Shown here: one piece after another, positions 25,447 to 35,932 of the stretch
Layout of the letters: each line of letters starts with the position of its first letter
How positions within the stretch are numbered: position 1 is the stretch's first letter
DNA from: Mycobacterium sp.
GTDB taxonomy: Bacteria; Actinomycetota; Actinomycetes; Mycobacteriales; Mycobacteriaceae
NCBI GenBank assembly: GCA_018401645.1
Contig: JAGYKK010000003.1
Coordinates: 62,001-126,000, forward strand
Direction: 5' to 3'
DNA: 64,000 nucleotides
Notes under the pieces: model-generated
Told to the model about the DNA's origin: nothing
The model's input: the letters and a program-made list of their open reading frames with translations, nothing else
Databases searched by the model: none
Program-made: the position numbers and the translations under genes

Positions 25447-26109
25447 TCAAGCGTTCTGCGCGGAGAGTTTCCGGTACTCCAACACGGTGTCGATGATCCC
25501 GTAATCCTTGGCATCGGCGGCGGTGAGAATCTTGTCGCGATCGGTGTCCTTGCGGATCACCGCGGCGTCCTTACCGGTATGACGAGCCAGCGTCTCCTCC
25601 ATCAAGGTGCGCATCCGCTCGATCTCGGCCGCCTGAATCTCCAGGTCGGAGAACTGACCCTGGATGACACCGGACAGCGAGGGCTGGTGGATGAGGATGC
25701 GCGCATTGGGCAGGGCAAGCCGCTTACCCGGAGAACCCGCGGCCAGTAGCACCGCGGCCGCCGAAGCGGCCTGGCCCAAACACACCGTCTGGATGTCGGC
25801 TCGGACGTACTGCATGGTGTCGTAGATCGCCATCAGCGAGGTGAACGAGCCACCCGGGGAGTTGATGTACATGGTGATGTCGCGGTCGGGGTCCAGGGAC
25901 TCCAAAACCAGCAACTGGGCCATGATGTCGTTGGCCGAGGCGTCGTCCACCTGCACGCCGAGGAAGATAATCCGCTCCTCGAACAACTTGTTGTAAGGAT
26001 TGGACTCCTTGACGCCCCAGCTGGAGTGCTCGATGAATGACGGCAGGATGTAGCGCGCCTGCGGTGCCAGCCGGGGGTCGGTGTGGTCAGTTCCCGTGGG
26101 CTCAAACAT
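25447..26109 (-). CDS. clpP2: ATP-dependent Clp protease proteolytic subunit 2
   Basis: Serine protease subunit forming the mixed ClpP1P2 barrel. ATG 26109 overlaps the clpP1 stop by 8 bp (ATGTTTGA) and has GGAG upstream; product 220 residues. Catalytic Ser116 lies in [10 protein letters not shown], His141 in [12 protein letters not shown], and the Asp in DRDK. The core [20 protein letters not shown] is close to M. tuberculosis ClpP2. An earlier ATG at 26121 is less likely. Transcribed with clpP1; the interval to clpX is 266 bp. Confidence 0.96.
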   Translation of the reverse strand: MFEPTGTDHTDPRLAPQARYILPSFIEHSSWGVKESNPYNKLFEERIIFLGVQVDDASANDIMAQLLVLESLDPDRDITMYINSPGGSFTSLMAIYDTMQYVRADIQTVCLGQAASAAAVLLAAGSPGKRLALPNARILIHQPSLSGVIQGQFSDLEIQAAEIERMRTLMEETLARHTGKDAAVIRKDTDRDKILTAADAKDYGIIDTVLEYRKLSAQNA

Positions 26110-26698
26110 TGGAGGCTCCATTGAAGTGGGCGCGGGTGATGATGTGGTCGACGAAGCCGTATTCGAGGGCCTCAGCGGCAGTGAACCAACGGTCACGGTC
26201 GGAATCGGCTTCAATACGCTCGAGTGGCTGACCGGTGAACTCGGCGTTGAGCCGGAACATCTCCTTCTTGATCAACGCGAACTGCTCAGCCTGAATCGCG
26301 ATGTCGGTGGCGCCGCCGGTGATTCCGCCGAGCGGCTGGTGCATCAAGATGCGGGCGTGCGGAAGGGCGTAGCGCTTGCCTTTGGCGCCGGCCGCCAACA
26401 GGAATTCCCCCATCGAGGCAGCCATCCCCATCGCGTAGGTGGCGATGTCGCACGGCGCGAGCACCATGGTGTCGTAAATCGCCATTCCGGCGCTGATCGA
26501 GCCGCCCGGGGAATTGATGTAGAGCGAGATGTCCTTGGTCGGGTCTTCGGCGGCCAGCAGCAGAATCTGGGCACACAGCCGATTGGCGATGTCGTCATCG
26601 ACCTGAGAACCGAGGAAGATAATGCGCTCGGCGAGCAGTCGCTCATAGACCGAGTCGGAAAGGTTCAGCCCAATCGCGCCGGAACGCATGTCAGTCAC
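26102..26698 (-). CDS. clpP1: ATP-dependent Clp protease proteolytic subunit 1
   Basis: Partner subunit of ClpP2, essential in mycobacteria. GTG 26698 (VTDMRSG) gives 198 residues; an ATG three codons in is an alternative. Catalytic Ser95 is in [12 protein letters not shown] and His120 in [11 protein letters not shown]; the Asp is in EADSDRDRW. It lies 130 bp downstream of tig, the conserved tig-clpP1-clpP2-clpX order. Confidence 0.96.
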   Translation of the reverse strand: MTDMRSGAIGLNLSDSVYERLLAERIIFLGSQVDDDIANRLCAQILLLAAEDPTKDISLYINSPGGSISAGMAIYDTMVLAPCDIATYAMGMAASMGEFLLAAGAKGKRYALPHARILMHQPLGGITGGATDIAIQAEQFALIKKEMFRLNAEFTGQPLERIEADSDRDRWFTAAEALEYGFVDHIITRAHFNGASNV

Positions 26699-26828
26699 GT
26701 CGTGATACCCACTTTCTAAACGTAAAAGTTGCCGATTCCTCAGAGGTGCTGCGGAGCGCGTCTACCTCGACCCTAACCAACGCGGAGCCTGGGACACTCC
26801 CCGGTGCCGCACTCTTTCGCTGTCGGCG

Positions 26829-28205
26829 TTATTCGCCGTCGTCGACGGACTCGTCGGACTCGTCGGACGCAGCGGCCGACCCTGCCGGCGCCCCGAAGAA
26901 CTCGCTGGTGTCGACCACGTTGCCGTCGGCATCGGTGACGGTCGCCGCCTCTACGACCGCGGCGACGGCCAGTCCGCGGCGCACATCGGCGAACACCGCC
27001 GGCAGTTGATTGTTCTGCTGCAGCAGTTGCACCAATTGCTGGGGCTCGACGCCGTACTGACGCGACATCAGCACCAGTCGCTCACTCAGGTCGTTCTCCC
27101 CGACCTGAATGTCGAGGTCATCGGAGATCGCGTCCATCAGCAACTGGGTCTTGACCGCCTTCTCCGCGGCCTCCCGATTGTCGGCGTCAAACTTCTCCCG
27201 CGTGCTGCCCTGTGCCTCCAGCGCCTCGGCGAACTTCGCTTCATCGTGGTCGAGGGGGTGGATCGCGTTATGCAAGGCCGAATCGACCTGCGCTGTGACG
27301 ATCGCCTGGGGTAGCGGCACTTCGACGAGATCGAGCAGTGTCTCCAACGCGGTATCACGAATTTTCTCAGCCTGATGGATGCGTTTGACCCGGCGAACCT
27401 GCTCGGTGAGGTTCTCCCGTAGTTCGGTAATGGTGTCGAATTCGCTTGCCAGTTGGGCGAATTCGTCATCCGGTTCGGGCAGCTCCCGCTCCTTGATCGA
27501 CTTCACCGCGACGGTCACCTCAGCGTCCTCTCCGGCGTGTTCACCGGCCAGCAGCTTGGTGGTGAAGGTTGCCGACTCTCCTTCGGAAAGTCCCACGATC
27601 GCCTCGTCCAGACCCTCGATCAACTGGCCGGAGCCGATCTCGTGGGAAAGGCCTTCGGTCCTACCGTCCGGGACATCCTCTCCGGCCACCAGGGCCGAGA
27701 GGTCGATCGAGACGAAGTCGCCGGTTTGGGCCGGCCGTTGCACGCTCGCGAGGGTGCCGAACCGGGCGCGCAGGCCGGCGAGTTCAGCCTCCACATCCTC
27801 ATCGGTGATCTCGACCGAATCGACCGAGATCGTGAGCTTCGCCAGATCGGGCAGGTCGATGTCGGGACGGATGTCGACCTCGGCGGTGAACACCAGTTCC
27901 TCGCCATCGGACATCCGGGTGACTTCGATGTCAGGCTGACCCAGTGGCCGCAACTCCTCGGTGCTTACCGCCTCGCTGTAGCGAGCCGGCAACGCGTCAT
28001 TAACCACCTGCTCGAGCACCGCTGCCCGGCCGACCCGGGCTTCGAGCAACTTGGCCGGTGCCTTGCCGGGCCGGAAACCGGGCAGTCGGACCTGCTGGGC
28101 GAGTTGCTTATAGGCCCGGTCGAATTCCCCCTGCAGTTCGTCGAACGGCACCTCCACATTGATGCGAACCCTGGTGGGGCTCAATTTCTCGACGGTGCTC
28201 TTCAC
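26829..28205 (-). CDS. tig: Trigger factor
   Basis: Ribosome-bound chaperone and prolyl isomerase acting on nascent chains. GTG 28205 with GGGAG upstream gives 458 residues: ribosome-binding region [19 protein letters not shown] and [19 protein letters not shown] (near the signature loop), a PPIase domain ([21 protein letters not shown]), and the C-terminal chaperone arms ending in an acidic tail ([12 protein letters not shown]). The open frame upstream of 28205 runs into tRNA-Pro and is not coding. Confidence 0.96.
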   Translation of the reverse strand: MKSTVEKLSPTRVRINVEVPFDELQGEFDRAYKQLAQQVRLPGFRPGKAPAKLLEARVGRAAVLEQVVNDALPARYSEAVSTEELRPLGQPDIEVTRMSDGEELVFTAEVDIRPDIDLPDLAKLTISVDSVEITDEDVEAELAGLRARFGTLASVQRPAQTGDFVSIDLSALVAGEDVPDGRTEGLSHEIGSGQLIEGLDEAIVGLSEGESATFTTKLLAGEHAGEDAEVTVAVKSIKERELPEPDDEFAQLASEFDTITELRENLTEQVRRVKRIHQAEKIRDTALETLLDLVEVPLPQAIVTAQVDSALHNAIHPLDHDEAKFAEALEAQGSTREKFDADNREAAEKAVKTQLLMDAISDDLDIQVGENDLSERLVLMSRQYGVEPQQLVQLLQQNNQLPAVFADVRRGLAVAAVVEAATVTDADGNVVDTSEFFGAPAGSAAASDESDESVDDGE

Positions 28206-28266
28206 GCTGGTACTCCCGTTCTTCGGCGGCTGCGGCCGTTCTCTGGCGTCTGCGGCGCTGGGCGTG

Positions 28267-28340
28267 TCGGGGTGACAGGATTTGAACCTGCGGCCTTCCG
28301 CTCCCAAAGCGGATGCGCTACCAAGCTGCGCTACACCCCG
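28267..28340 (-). tRNA. tRNA-Pro (anticodon TGG)
   Basis: Read on the minus strand: acceptor stem CGGGGTG pairing with CACCCCG, D-arm GCGCAGCTTGGTAGCGC, anticodon stem-loop CCGC-TTTGGGA-GCGG (anticodon TGG), T-arm GCAGGTTCAAATCCTGT, discriminator A at 28267. No CCA is encoded. In M. tuberculosis, as I recall, proY and glyV lie at the same place between tig and lipP. Confidence 0.97.
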
Positions 28341-28435
28341 CTGCAGTGCTCCTTGCGCCCGAATCCTACGGCCACCCGGGCAGCCGACTGGAATCGGATC
28401 GCGGGACGCCGGTACATTTGGCGAAGCGCAAGCGC

Positions 28436-28506
28436 GCGGGCGTAGCTCAATGGTAGAGCCCTAGTCTTCCAAACTAGCTACGCGGGTTCGATTCCCGTCG
28501 CCCGCT
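28436..28506 (+). tRNA. tRNA-Gly (anticodon TCC)
   Basis: Acceptor stem GCGGGCG/CGCCCGC, D-arm GCTCAATGGTAGAGC, anticodon stem-loop TAGTCTTCCAAACTA (anticodon TCC), T-arm CGGGTTCGATTCCCG, discriminator T at 28506. A CCA follows in the DNA at 28507-28509. Divergent from tRNA-Pro, 95 bp apart. Confidence 0.97.
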
Positions 28507-28673
28507 CCAGGAACGTCGGCGTCCCGGTTTGGGAGCCATCGGCGCTGGTAACGACACGATCGCGGTTCGGTGCCGATTGGCGTCGGCGCTACTTTCCGCA
28601 GCGCGGCGACCGTAGATTCGTTTCCAGGTTCTCTCGCCCGTCCGGGCTGAATTCGCTCCTTTCAGGAGGCACG

Positions 28674-29858
28674 TTGACCGGCCCGATTGCCCCCATCGAC
28701 GGCACCTGTTCCGATCGTTTCGCATCGGTGAAAGCCGCGTTCGAGAACAATTTCGCCAACCACGCCGAAGTCGGAGCCGCCGTTGCGGTGTGGATCGACG
28801 GCGATCTGGTGGTCAATCTCTGGGGCGGTCACGCGGACTACCGGCGACGTCGGCGCTGGAGTGAGAACACCCTGGCCAGTGTCTTCTCCGGAACCAAGGG
28901 CTTGACCAGCACCTGCGTACACCTGCTGGCCGACCGCGGGGAGATCGACCTGCACGCGCCGGTGGCCCACTACTGGCCGGAGTTCGGACAGGCCGGCAAG
29001 GCCGACATCACCGTCGCATCGGTACTCGGGCACCGCTCCGGCGTGATCGGCCCCCGCACCCGGATGCACTGGACCGACACCGACGACTGGGATCTGGTCT
29101 GCCGACGCCTTGCCGCCGGCGAGCCCTGGTGGCAGCCCGACACCGCGCAGGGCTACCACATGGTGAGCTTCGGGTTCATTCTCGGCGAGGTGGTTCGCCG
29201 GGCCACCGGCCGAACCATCGGCCAGTACCTGCGCACCGAAGTCGCCGAACCGATGGGCGTCGACGTCCACATCGGCCTGCCACTGTCCGAACACCACCGG
29301 TGCGCGGAGATGATCGACAAGCCACACATCCGCGACGTCCTGGCCGCCGGCGGTGCACCCGAGGACCCCGAAACCCTCGCCGAGCATCCGATGGCCGCGC
29401 TGTCGATCGCGATGGGCTTCGTTCCCGATGACGAATTGGGCTGTAACGAACTCAGCCGTTGGCGCAGCGCCGAATTCCCCGGAACCAACGGCCACGTCTC
29501 GGCACTGGGCCTGGCCAGCCTGTACAACGGCCTCGCGCAGGGCAAACTCCTCAGCGCCGAACACCTGAAGTCGGTGCGGGTCTCCCAGGGCGGATTCGAC
29601 CCCGATGTCGTACTGGGACCCCGGGTTGCCGATCACGGCTGGGGTCTGGGTTACATGCTCAATCAGCGCGGAGTTGCCGGCCCCAACCGGCGCACCTTCG
29701 GCCATGGCGGGTCGGGCGGCTCCTATGGGTTCGTCGACCTTGAGCACCGCATCGGGTACGCCTATGTGATGAATCGCTTCGACGCCACCAAATGCAATGC
29801 CGACCCCCGCAGTACGGCCCTGAGCGATGAGGTCTACCGCGCCCTCGGCGTGCTCTGA
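28674..29858 (+). CDS. lipP: Beta-lactamase-family esterase (LipP-like)
   Basis: Serine hydrolase of the class C beta-lactamase/esterase family, 394 residues. TTG 28674 is preceded by a perfect AGGAGG at 28664-28669. The catalytic SxxK is SGTK in SVFSGTKGLTSTCVHLLADRG; other family marks are the Tyr region QGYHMVSFGFILGEVVRRATG, EPMGVDVHIGLP, and HGGSGGSYGFVD near the C-terminus. No signal peptide is seen. Position after the two tRNAs equals Rv2463. The substrate is unknown; family members act on short-chain esters. Confidence 0.9.
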   Translation: MTGPIAPIDGTCSDRFASVKAAFENNFANHAEVGAAVAVWIDGDLVVNLWGGHADYRRRRRWSENTLASVFSGTKGLTSTCVHLLADRGEIDLHAPVAHYWPEFGQAGKADITVASVLGHRSGVIGPRTRMHWTDTDDWDLVCRRLAAGEPWWQPDTAQGYHMVSFGFILGEVVRRATGRTIGQYLRTEVAEPMGVDVHIGLPLSEHHRCAEMIDKPHIRDVLAAGGAPEDPETLAEHPMAALSIAMGFVPDDELGCNELSRWRSAEFPGTNGHVSALGLASLYNGLAQGKLLSAEHLKSVRVSQGGFDPDVVLGPRVADHGWGLGYMLNQRGVAGPNRRTFGHGGSGGSYGFVDLEHRIGYAYVMNRFDATKCNADPRSTALSDEVYRALGVL

Positions 29859-29911
29859 GGGCCGTCGGCAACGCACTCCCCACGTACCCGGGGGCTGGGT
29901 ACTCTGGGGCC

Positions 29912-30672
29912 ATGAACAATGCGCTCCTGCTTCTCATCGCCGTTGTCACGGGAACCATCGGCTTCACGATGTGGCGTTCGTCGCAGGCGTCGGGCACCCG
30001 CACCGCCAACAGCCTGTCCGATGCCAAGGCTGACGCCCGCCGCGTGATCGAACGCCTTGGCGGCCAGGTGCTTAACCTCACCGGCACCGACGAGGCCTCT
30101 CGTCAGGCGCTGGCGGATGCTCGAACGTTTCACCGCGGCCTCCTCACAGATCGACCAGGCGACGACGGCCAAGCAGGCGATGCTGGCCAAGGAAAGCGCC
30201 GTGGAGGGTCTGTACTACGCGCGCCGCCCGCACTGCCATGGGCATGGACCCGGGTCCCGAACTCGAGGCCATCGCCGGTCAGAAGGCGGCCGGGACGGTC
30301 ACCGAAGACCGCCGGGTGCAATTCGAGGGACGCGAGATCGAGGCCTCCCCTGTTCCGTCAGGGCGCACCCCGAACTACTACCCCGGTGGCCGGGTGGCCG
30401 GCCGACCGGTGCCCGCTGGCTGGTATTCCGAACCGTGGTGGAAGCCAGCACCGGTCGCCGGGGCCTGGGGCATGGGCTCGGTCCTGCTGTTCGACGCGAT
30501 GTTCTCCGGAATGGGCGGCGTAGCCAGGCGCCGCCGGCTTCGAGAACGGCTACGGCACCGGGTTCGATCAGGGCTTCGACGCCTACTATGACCAGGCATG
30601 GACGCCGACGGCGGCGACTTCGGCGGCGGCGACTTCGGCGGCGGCGACTTCGGCGGATTCGGCGACTTCTGA
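29912..30672 (+). pseudogene. DUF1542-like membrane protein, four frameshifts
   Basis: ATG 29912 opens with a hydrophobic segment (NNALLLLIAVVTGTIGFTMW) and SGTRTANSLSDAKADARRVI. The frame shifts near 30118, 30222, 30520 and 30594, each restorable by one or two bases. In turn these give ERFTAASSQIDQATTAKQAM, AMGMDPGPELEAIAGQKAAG, RTPNYYPGGRVAGRPVPAGW, GMGSVLLFDAMFSGMGGV, FENGYGTGFDQGFDAYYDQ and finally a repeat end DADGGDFGGGDFGGGDFGG with a TGA at 30670-30672. Repaired, this is a protein of about 250 residues with an N-terminal membrane anchor, a helical DUF1542-like part and a Gly/Asp/Phe tail. Function unknown. All shifts look like sequence error. Confidence 0.78.
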
Positions 30673-30700
30673 CCCTGCGTCAGCTCTGGCAGACCCTGCG

Positions 30701-31516
30701 TCAGTCGGTAGACCCTCGTCGGCTTTGGCAGGCCGGGCACCAGAACAGGTTGCGGCCCTCCATCTCGGCGGTGCGGATCGGGGTGTCGCAAATCCGGCAC
30801 GGTTCGCCTGACCGGCGGTACACGTAGGTGCGCGGGCGCTTGGGCCCGTAGGCCGACGGTCCGTGGTCGTGTTCGGGGCGCACCACAATGATGCGGCCCT
30901 TCCGGACGCCTACCTTCATCAATTCGACCAGATCTGTCCAGGCGTCGGCAAACTCGAACTCCCGGATGTCGCGGCCTAGCCGGTAGGGGTCGATACCCTG
31001 CCGGAAGAGCAGCTCGCTGCGGTATACGTTGCCCACCCCGGCCAAAACTTTCTGGTCCATGAGTAGCGCACCGATCGCCTTGCGGGACTTGGTGATCCGC
31101 GCCCAGGCCGGGGCCGGGTCGGCGTCTTTACGCAACGGATCCGGCCCCAAACGGTCCAGGATCATCGACATCTGCGCCTCGTCGATCACCTCACAGGCGG
31201 TCGGGCCACGCAGGTCGGTGCCCCATTCGGCGCCGACGATCCGCATCCGCACCTGACCCACCGGGTCGGCCATCGGGGTCCTGGCCTGGCGGAAGCTCCC
31301 GTACAAACCGAGGTGCACGTGCACGATCGGATCGCCGTCCCCCCCATAGTGGTGGAACAGGTGCTTGCCCCACGCCGAAGCGCGTCGAAACACCTGCCCG
31401 TCCACCAGTGCCGCGTCGGGAAACCGACCCTGCGGGCTCGAGACCGCGACCGGAGCGCCTCCGAAGCGGCGCTGATGCAACCGCGCAAGCCGGTGCAGCG
31501 CATGACCCTCGGGCAT
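30701..31516 (-). CDS. nei: Fpg/Nei-family DNA glycosylase (Rv2464c-like)
   Basis: Base-excision repair enzyme removing oxidised bases. ATG 31516 starts the obligatory MPEGH, with Pro2 as the nucleophile and Glu3; product 271 residues. The helix-two-turn-helix region is KVLAGVGNVYRSELLFRQGIDP, and the C-terminal zinc finger uses CRICD...FWCPACQ with the RTAEMEGR loop in between. Followed 13 bp upstream by rpiB on the same strand, as in M. tuberculosis. Whether it is Nei or Fpg in specificity cannot be told from sequence alone. Confidence 0.93.
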   Translation of the reverse strand: MPEGHALHRLARLHQRRFGGAPVAVSSPQGRFPDAALVDGQVFRRASAWGKHLFHHYGGDGDPIVHVHLGLYGSFRQARTPMADPVGQVRMRIVGAEWGTDLRGPTACEVIDEAQMSMILDRLGPDPLRKDADPAPAWARITKSRKAIGALLMDQKVLAGVGNVYRSELLFRQGIDPYRLGRDIREFEFADAWTDLVELMKVGVRKGRIIVVRPEHDHGPSAYGPKRPRTYVYRRSGEPCRICDTPIRTAEMEGRNLFWCPACQSRRGSTD

Positions 31517-31529
31517 CGGGGACCGGCCG

Positions 31530-32018
31530 CTACAGCGAGGTGCCGGGCACCGGCGGCGGCACGTGAGTACGTTCGTAGTCCGCCAGGATGTCGATACGGC
31601 GTTGGTGGCGTTGGGCTTTCGACCACTCGGTGCCGACGAAAGCGTCGACGATGGCGAGCATCTCGGCCTCGGTGTGCATGCGGCCACCAATGCCGATTAC
31701 CTGTGCGTTGTTGTGCTCGCGGGCCAGTGTTGCGGTCTCGACACTCCAGCCCAGCGCGCACCGTACCCCCGGCACCTTGTTCGCGGCGATCTGCTCGCCG
31801 TTACCCGACCCACCGAGCACGATTCCCAGGCTGCCCGGGTCGGCGACGGTGCGCGCCGCGGCGGCGATGCAGAACGCCGGGTAGTCGTCCTCGGCGTCGT
31901 AGGCGAACGCGCCGCAGTCGATCGGCTCGTGACCGGCCTTTGTCAGGTGGGCGATGATCGCCTGCTTGAATTCGTAGCCGGCGTGGTCGCCGCCAAGGTA
32001 GACGCGCATGCCGGTCAT
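31530..32018 (-). CDS. rpiB: Ribose-5-phosphate isomerase B
   Basis: Interconverts ribulose-5- and ribose-5-phosphate in the pentose phosphate path. ATG 32018 (MTGMRVYLGGDHAGYEFKQ) gives 162 residues. Asp/His of GGDHAG, the catalytic acid/base region GIVLGGSGNGEQIAANKVPGVRCAL and REHNNAQVIGIGGRMH are conserved. Lies between nei and the DsbA-like gene, all on the minus strand and tightly spaced. Confidence 0.95.
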   Translation of the reverse strand: MTGMRVYLGGDHAGYEFKQAIIAHLTKAGHEPIDCGAFAYDAEDDYPAFCIAAAARTVADPGSLGIVLGGSGNGEQIAANKVPGVRCALGWSVETATLAREHNNAQVIGIGGRMHTEAEMLAIVDAFVGTEWSKAQRHQRRIDILADYERTHVPPPVPGTSL

Positions 32019-32046
32019 TGTGGCAGACCGATCCAACGAGAGATGC

Positions 32047-32664
32047 TCAATCGTATTGGGGTCCCTCGGTACGACTGCGCTTGAGTTCGAAAAAGTGGGG
32101 ATAGGTCGCGAAGGTCATCGCCGCGTCCCACAACTGCCCGGCCTGCTCACCGCGCGGGATACGCGACAGCACCGGGCCGAAGAAGGCGACCCCGTCGACG
32201 TGGATCGTGGGGGTACCGACATCGGAGCCGACGGCATTCATTCCAGCGTGGTGACTCGCGCGCAACGCCTCGTCGTAAGAGGAATCGTCAGCGGCGGCCG
32301 CCAACTCGGCCGGCAGGCCAGCTTCGGCGAGCGACTCGGCGATGACCTGACCAAGGTTCTTGTTGCCGCCGTTGTGGATATGGGTGCCCATCGCGGTGTA
32401 GAGCGGGCCCAGCACGTGGGAGCCGTGCGCGGCCTCGGCGGCGACGGCGACCCGCACCGGCCCCCAGGCCTTCGTCATCAACTCCTGGTACTGCTCGGGA
32501 AGGTCGCGGCCCTCATTGAGCACCGCCAGGCTCATCACCTGAAAACGCACCTCGACATCGCGAACCTTCTCGACCTCCAAAACCCACCGCGAGGTGATCC
32601 ACGCCCACGGGCAGAGCGGGTCGAACCAGAAATCAGCACGGGAACGTGAACCTGTCGCAGTCAT
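32047..32664 (-). CDS. DsbA-family mycothiol-linked reductase-like protein with CPWA motif (Rv2466c-like)
   Basis: Thioredoxin-fold protein of 205 residues, close in length and sequence to Rv2466c ([83 protein letters not shown]). Rv2466c carries a CPWC redox motif; here the codons are TGC CCG TGG GCG, giving CPWA, so the resolving Cys is missing while the nucleophilic Cys remains. This would force a monothiol mechanism using mycothiol or another partner. Divergent from pepN with 23 bp between starts. Confidence 0.9.
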   Translation of the reverse strand: MTATGSRSRADFWFDPLCPWAWITSRWVLEVEKVRDVEVRFQVMSLAVLNEGRDLPEQYQELMTKAWGPVRVAVAAEAAHGSHVLGPLYTAMGTHIHNGGNKNLGQVIAESLAEAGLPAELAAAADDSSYDEALRASHHAGMNAVGSDVGTPTIHVDGVAFFGPVLSRIPRGEQAGQLWDAAMTFATYPHFFELKRSRTEGPQYD

Positions 32665-32687
32665 CCCATCAGGATAGGTTGAGAACC

Positions 32688-35270
32688 GTGCTGCCGAATC
32701 TGACCCGCAACCAAGCCATCGAGCGCGCGGCCCTGGTCACCGTCGATCGCTACCGGATCCAACTCGACCTCACTGATCGGAACGGCCGGCCGGGCGACAA
32801 GAACTTCCGGTCCACCACAACGGTCGAGTTCGAGGCGCTGCCGGGCGCCGACACCTACATCGACCTGGCCGCCGCAACAGTCCATCGCGCTGTGCTCAAC
32901 GGCCACACCATCGACACCTCCGACTACGACGAGTCACGCGGGATAATGCTGGCAGGGTTGGCCCCAAAGAACGTCTTGATGGTGGAGGCGGATTGCCGCT
33001 ACTCCCACACCGGCGAGGGTCTGCACCGCTTCGTCGACCCCGTCGACGGCGAGGTCTATCTCTACTCGCAGTTCGAAACCGCGGACGCCAAAAGGATGTT
33101 TGCGTGTTTCGACCAACCGGACATCAAGGCCGCCTTCGATATCAGCGTGATTGCGCCGACGCACTGGCAGGTGATCTCCAACGGTGCCGGGGCTGGCGTC
33201 ACCGACCAGGGCGGGAAAAGTGTTCACACGTTCGCGACGACGGCGCGACTGAGCACCTATCTGGTGGCGTTGATCGCCGGTCCCTACGCCCAATGGAACG
33301 ACGTCTACTCCGATGAGCATTGCGAGATTCCACTTGGGCTCTTCTGCCGCGCCTCGCTGGCCCCGTTCATGGACCACGAACGCCTGTTCACCGAGACCAA
33401 GCAGGGCTTTGACTTCTACCATGCCAACTTCGGCGTGCCCTACCCCTTCGGCAAGTACGACCAGTTGTTCGTTCCGGAGTTCAACGCCGGCGCGATGGAG
33501 AATGCCGGCGCGGTGACCTTCCTCGAGGACTATGTCTTTCGCAGCAGGGTGACCCGTGCATCGTATGAGCGGCGTGCCGAGACGGTGCTGCACGAGATGG
33601 CGCACATGTGGTTCGGCGACCTGGTCACCATGCGCTGGTGGGACGATCTGTGGCTCAACGAGTCCTTCGCAACTTTCGCCTCCGTGCTCTGCCAGGCCGA
33701 TGCCACCGAGTACAGCGAGGCCTGGACGACCTTCGCCAACGTGGAGAAGTCCTGGGCCTACCGCCAGGACCAGTTGCCGTCCACCCATCCGATCGCCGCC
33801 GATATTCCGGATCTGCACGCCGTCGAGGTGAACTTCGACGGCATCACCTACGCCAAGGGCGCCAGTGTTCTCAAACAACTCGTTGCCTACGTCGGCCTTG
33901 AGCACTTCCTGGCCGGACTTCGGGACTACTTCGCCGCGCATGCGTTCGACAACGCCACCTTCGACGACCTGCTTTTTGCCCTCGAGCGCGCCTCCGGCCG
34001 GGACCTGTCCGACTGGGGTCGACAATGGCTCAAAACCACCGGCCTGAACACCCTGCGGGCCGACTTCGACGTCGATGCCGACGGGAAATTCACCCGCTTC
34101 GCCATTGTGCAGGGCGGCGCCACCCCCGGGGCCGGTGAGACCCGGGTGCATCGACTGGCCGTCGGCGTCTATGACGACCGGGACGATTCCGGCCGGTTGG
34201 TGCGAGTACACCGCGAGGAGTTCGACGTTGTCGGACCCATCACCGAAGTGCCTGCGCTACAGGGTATTCCGCGTGGCAAACTGGTTCTGATCAACGACGA
34301 CGACCTGACCTACTGTTCGATGCGTCTTGACCCGGAGTCATTGACCGTAGCCACGGCCCGAATCGCCGACATCGCCGAACCGCTGCCCCGCACCCTGGTG
34401 TGGTCAGCGGCCTGGGAAATGACCCGCGATGCCGAACTGAAGGCGCGGGACTTCGTCGCGCTGGTAACTCGCGGCGTGGAAGCCGAGACGGAGGTGGGGG
34501 TGGCCCAACGGCTGCTCATGCAGGCTCAGAGCGCCCTGAACTCCTTCGCCGATCCGGGTTGGGCGGTCTCGGAGGGCTGGCCGGCATTCACCGATCGGTT
34601 GCTGGGGATGGCTCGCGGGGCCGAACCGGGTTCGGACCACCAGCTGGCGTACGTCAATGCGCTGTGCAGCTCGGTACTCTCGGAACGCCACCTGGCGGTG
34701 CTCGCCGACCTCCTCGACCGGGATCCGGCCGACTGTGAACTCACCGGGTTGCAGGTCGACACCGATCTGCGTTGGCGAATCGTGACCGCACTGGCGGCAG
34801 GCGGGCGGATCGACGCCGATGCAACACAGAGCCCGTTCATCGACGCCGAGGTGGAGCGCGACCCGACCGCCGCAGGCCGACGCCACGGCGCCGCAGCATC
34901 GGCCGCGCGCCCACAGCCCGACGTCAAACACCGAGCCTGGCGGGAGGTGATCGAGGACGACACCCTGCCCAATGCCACCGCGCGCGCCATCATCACCGGC
35001 TGGGCGCAACCCGGCCAGTCCGCGCTGCTGACGCCCTTCGCCGAGCAGTACTTTCACGCCATCAACAGCGTATGGGAGCGACGCTCCAGCGAGGTGGCTC
35101 AGACCGTGGTGATCGGTCTTTATCCGTCCTGGGATGTCAGCGCGGCCGGCTTGGCCGCGGCGGACCGGTTCCTCAGCGGCGAATTGCCCCCGGCATTGCG
35201 CAGACTGGTCTTGGAGGGCCGCGCCGGCGTGGAACGAGCGCTCGCCGCGAGGGTGCTCGACGCGGGTTAG
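32688..35270 (+). CDS. pepN: Aminopeptidase N (M1 metallopeptidase)
   Basis: Zinc exopeptidase of 860 residues from GTG 32688, removing N-terminal residues from peptides released by cytosolic proteases. The substrate motif GAMEN occurs in [14 protein letters not shown]; the Zn site is [24 protein letters not shown] (HExxH plus distal Glu). The C-terminal ERAP1-like region is full length, ending [23 protein letters not shown]. The cytosolic location fits a lack of signal peptide. A likely partner downstream of the ClpP protease, though not in its operon. Confidence 0.96.
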   Translation: MLPNLTRNQAIERAALVTVDRYRIQLDLTDRNGRPGDKNFRSTTTVEFEALPGADTYIDLAAATVHRAVLNGHTIDTSDYDESRGIMLAGLAPKNVLMVEADCRYSHTGEGLHRFVDPVDGEVYLYSQFETADAKRMFACFDQPDIKAAFDISVIAPTHWQVISNGAGAGVTDQGGKSVHTFATTARLSTYLVALIAGPYAQWNDVYSDEHCEIPLGLFCRASLAPFMDHERLFTETKQGFDFYHANFGVPYPFGKYDQLFVPEFNAGAMENAGAVTFLEDYVFRSRVTRASYERRAETVLHEMAHMWFGDLVTMRWWDDLWLNESFATFASVLCQADATEYSEAWTTFANVEKSWAYRQDQLPSTHPIAADIPDLHAVEVNFDGITYAKGASVLKQLVAYVGLEHFLAGLRDYFAAHAFDNATFDDLLFALERASGRDLSDWGRQWLKTTGLNTLRADFDVDADGKFTRFAIVQGGATPGAGETRVHRLAVGVYDDRDDSGRLVRVHREEFDVVGPITEVPALQGIPRGKLVLINDDDLTYCSMRLDPESLTVATARIADIAEPLPRTLVWSAAWEMTRDAELKARDFVALVTRGVEAETEVGVAQRLLMQAQSALNSFADPGWAVSEGWPAFTDRLLGMARGAEPGSDHQLAYVNALCSSVLSERHLAVLADLLDRDPADCELTGLQVDTDLRWRIVTALAAGGRIDADATQSPFIDAEVERDPTAAGRRHGAAASAARPQPDVKHRAWREVIEDDTLPNATARAIITGWAQPGQSALLTPFAEQYFHAINSVWERRSSEVAQTVVIGLYPSWDVSAAGLAAADRFLSGELPPALRRLVLEGRAGVERALAARVLDAG

Positions 35271-35280
35271 GGCCGGATCA

Positions 35281-35814
35281 TCAAGGCCTAGCGGTCCCCG
35301 CCGACATCACCCGGAGAGCACTGACCAGGCCTTCTACCAGATTGCCCGCGCGGAACGCCGCGGCCGCCGCTACGACGCCGTGGGGCCCGGCCGACTCGAT
35401 GCCTCGGCCCCGCACATCGCGGCCGTACACCACCTCGATCGCGCGCTGGTCCGGCGAAACCGCCAGCAGAACCGCGTTATCGGCAGTCGGCACCGCAGCG
35501 AGGATTTCCCGGGCCCGAGCCGGAGCGTCGCCGCCCAGATCGCCGACGTACACCGCGAAGCGGGCCTTGGAACGGCGACTGGCATCGGTCAGCGCAGTGT
35601 CGAGTCGGATCAATTCGCGGTCCGGGAACGGGTAGCGCTCCCGGGGCCGGCCGGTGTCGGCGACCCCGGAGATCCGCCCACTGGCGGTCACCACCCAGCC
35701 CTTGCCCTTGCGGAGTTTGGTGGCGATCGTCAGCGCCCACCGACGCCACCCCCACGACGTTGTGTGGCCCGCGGACCGCCGAGTCCTGATGCCCGCCCTC
35801 AGGCACCACCTCAT
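35281..35814 (-). CDS. DUF5130 family protein (Rv2468c-like), N-terminus uncertain
   Basis: The conserved part is clear from [31 protein letters not shown] through [48 protein letters not shown], to [15 protein letters not shown]. The open frame reaches ATG 35814, but its first ~37 residues are Arg/Trp-rich and look like out-of-frame sequence. A start at GTG 35749 in the next frame, joined by one base change near 35700-35712, would give about 156 residues with a normal N-terminus. The in-frame GTG codons at 35691/35694 would truncate it. The family has a TPM-like fold and unknown function. Convergent with pepN. Confidence 0.8.
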   Translation of the reverse strand: MRWCLRAGIRTRRSAGHTTSWGWRRWALTIATKLRKGKGWVVTASGRISGVADTGRPRERYPFPDRELIRLDTALTDASRRSKARFAVYVGDLGGDAPARAREILAAVPTADNAVLLAVSPDQRAIEVVYGRDVRGRGIESAGPHGVVAAAAAFRAGNLVEGLVSALRVMSAGTARP

Positions 35815-35932
35815 CGGTCGCAGCCCACAAAATGGGCGCGTCCGTCCACGGCTGCGACAGTGTGTAACCGGACGGTCGTCCGCCCCCCGCTTTCCAACCC
35901 CGCGTGCCCACGACTAGACGGTAGTGCAGACC

